A DNA stretch of 7,296 nucleotides from an uncultured Alphaproteobacteria bacterium (GTDB taxonomy: Bacteria > Pseudomonadota > Alphaproteobacteria > Sneathiellales > Sneathiellaceae): the NCBI GenBank assembly GCA_937910835.1, contig CALEMG010000395.1, forward strand, positions 1 through 7,296, in the 5' to 3' direction. Shown here one piece after another: positions 6,600-7,296 of the stretch (the first letter of the stretch is position 1; the number at the start of each line of letters is the position of its first letter). A program made the translations under genes and the position numbers. The notes under the pieces were generated by a model. That model had not been told where the DNA came from and did no database searches. It was given only the letters and a program-made list of their open reading frames with translations.

Positions 6600-6887
6600 C
6601 TAGCTACCCGCGGCTTTTGCGGCGGCAAGCGCCGCGTTCCAGAAGGGATTGGCAAAAATCAGGATCATCGCCACAACAAAGCAATAGATGGCTGTCGATT
6701 CAATCATCGCGAGGCTGACGAAAAGCGTTCGTGACAGGGTGCCCGCCGCGTCCGGTTGCTGGGCAATGGAGTTCAGCGCCTGCGCCGCCGCACGAGCTTC
6801 ACCAAGAGCCGGTCCGAGGGCGCCGAATGAAACAGTCAGGCCAGCAGTGAAAATCGATACGGCTGCAATAATCGCAAGGTCAGTCAT
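6600..6887 (-). CDS. atpE: N-type F1F0 ATPase, c subunit with two-carboxylate ion site
   Basis: The c subunit forms the membrane rotor ring that carries the coupling ion. The 95 aa hairpin has helix 1 (about 5-38, with GALGPALGEARAAAQAL), the polar loop QQPD (43-46) that contacts the central stalk, and helix 2 (about 54-80, with AMIESTAIY). E63 is the ion-binding carboxylate, followed by S64-T65. E30 aligns with Q32 of the Na+-binding Ilyobacter tartaricus ring, giving a second carboxylate in the site, a hallmark of N-ATPase c subunits. That set has been read as a Na+ signature, but the Burkholderia pseudomallei N-type ring was reported to be proton-coupled, so the ion is left open. The ATG at 6887 directly follows the atpB stop (TGAATG) and has a perfect AAGGAGG five bases upstream, suiting the high copy number of c. 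Confidence 0.95.
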   Translation of the reverse strand: MTDLAIIAAVSIFTAGLTVSFGALGPALGEARAAAQALNSIAQQPDAAGTLSRTLFVSLAMIESTAIYCFVVAMILIFANPFWNAALAAAKAAGS

Positions 6888-7296
6888 TCATTCCTCCTTT
6901 TTTGATTTCAGTTTCGCATCGCCTTCCGTTGTGGCGGCGATATAGACCGTGGCGAGTACGGCAAAGATATAAGCCTGGATCAAACCGGTGAGCAGCGCCA
7001 GCATATCCATCACCACCGGGAAGAAAAACGGGGCGACACCAAGCAGGATGGCGGCGATGACCGCGCCGCTCATGATGTTGCCATAGAGACGGACGGCAAG
7101 CGCTAACGCCCGCGAAAATTCGCTAATAATATTAAACGGCAACATGACGAAAGAAGGCTCGATATAGCGCTTTAGATACGTCCCGATGCCCTGGCGCGCA
7201 ATGCCAAACACGGGCACGGCAATGAAGACCGAAAAGGCGAGCGCGGCGGTGGGGGAGACTGCCGCCGTCGGTGGTTCAACTCCCGGCACGACCAGA
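6888..7296 (-). CDS. atpB: N-type F1F0 ATPase, a subunit (C-terminal part, cut by window edge)
   Basis: This is the 3' part of the gene; the open frame runs off the right edge, and reading from 7295 gives LVVPGVEPPTAAVSPTAALA, matching the conserved PG-x-E-x-PT-A stretch of a subunits. The a subunit is the stator half of the ion channel in F0. The segment ALALAVRLYGNIMSG contains the invariant arginine of the family (E. coli R210), encoded at about 7089-7091, next to LYGN. The helix LLTGLIQAYIFAVLATVYIA near the end holds the Gln of the last membrane helix. About three membrane helices are visible, ending in a lysine/glutamate-rich tail whose last codons also carry the atpE ribosome site. The true start is beyond 7296; the GTG at 7289 is an internal valine. 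Confidence 0.93.
   Translation of the reverse strand, partial: LVVPGVEPPTAAVSPTAALAFSVFIAVPVFGIARQGIGTYLKRYIEPSFVMLPFNIISEFSRALALAVRLYGNIMSGAVIAAILLGVAPFFFPVVMDMLALLTGLIQAYIFAVLATVYIAATTEGDAKLKSKKEE
6893..6899 (-). promoter_or_regulatory. Strong ribosome binding site of atpE
   Basis: The minus strand carries AAGGAGG, a full match to the anti-Shine-Dalgarno complement, five bases before the atpE ATG at 6887. It is embedded in the last lysine and glutamate codons of atpB. It is the strongest ribosome site seen in the window and fits the need for many c subunits per complex. Confidence 0.8.

Noticed and set aside
7287..7289. GTG at 7289 as the start of the a subunit
   Set aside because: The reading frame and conserved sequence (LVVPGVEPPT) continue to the window edge, so this codon is an internal valine.

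Overview
The window reads as chromosomal DNA of a Gram-negative proteobacterium with moderately high GC, possibly an alphaproteobacterium judging by the acyl-CoA dehydrogenase and phosphotransferase sequences. That placement is inferred from protein style only. Apart from a broken gene at the left edge, everything lies on the minus strand, so the genes run from right to left.

Right part (7296 down to 3393): five consecutive genes of an F-type ATPase in the order a (atpB, cut by the window edge), c (atpE), b (atpF), alpha (atpA), gamma (atpG). They are packed with spacings of 0, 3, -4 and about -17 bases. No delta (atpH) gene lies between b and alpha, and the b subunit is long (254 aa) with a delta-like C-terminal part. 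The c subunit carries two carboxylates, E30 and E63, followed by S64-T65. Order, missing delta gene, long b and c motif together match the 'N-ATPase' (alternate F1F0 ATPase) operon, described as atpDCQRBEFAG. The D, C, Q and R genes would lie beyond position 7296. N-ATPases usually accompany a housekeeping ATP synthase and are thought to work as ATP-driven Na+ or H+ pumps.

Middle (3392 down to 481): after a 171-base gap with a weak candidate promoter and a good ribosome binding site come two tightly linked genes. One is an acyl-CoA dehydrogenase (426 aa). The other is a kinase of the aminoglycoside-phosphotransferase fold (480 aa) with an extra C-terminal domain resembling DUF6285. The same pairing is known from human ACAD10/ACAD11, where both domains are one protein, and from the Pseudomonas putida levulinate pathway (LvaA kinase, LvaC dehydrogenase-like enzyme). 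The pair may therefore phosphorylate a hydroxyacyl-CoA and remove the phosphate to give an enoyl-CoA that enters beta-oxidation. The substrate cannot be read from the sequence.

Left edge (1 to 276, plus strand): the C-terminal third of a FabI-like enoyl-ACP reductase of the short-chain dehydrogenase family, interrupted by an in-frame TAG at 22-24 where relatives usually have tyrosine. It converges on the kinase gene across a 204-base gap with no recognisable gene or terminator.

No tRNA, rRNA, CRISPR array, insertion sequence or clear attachment site was seen.
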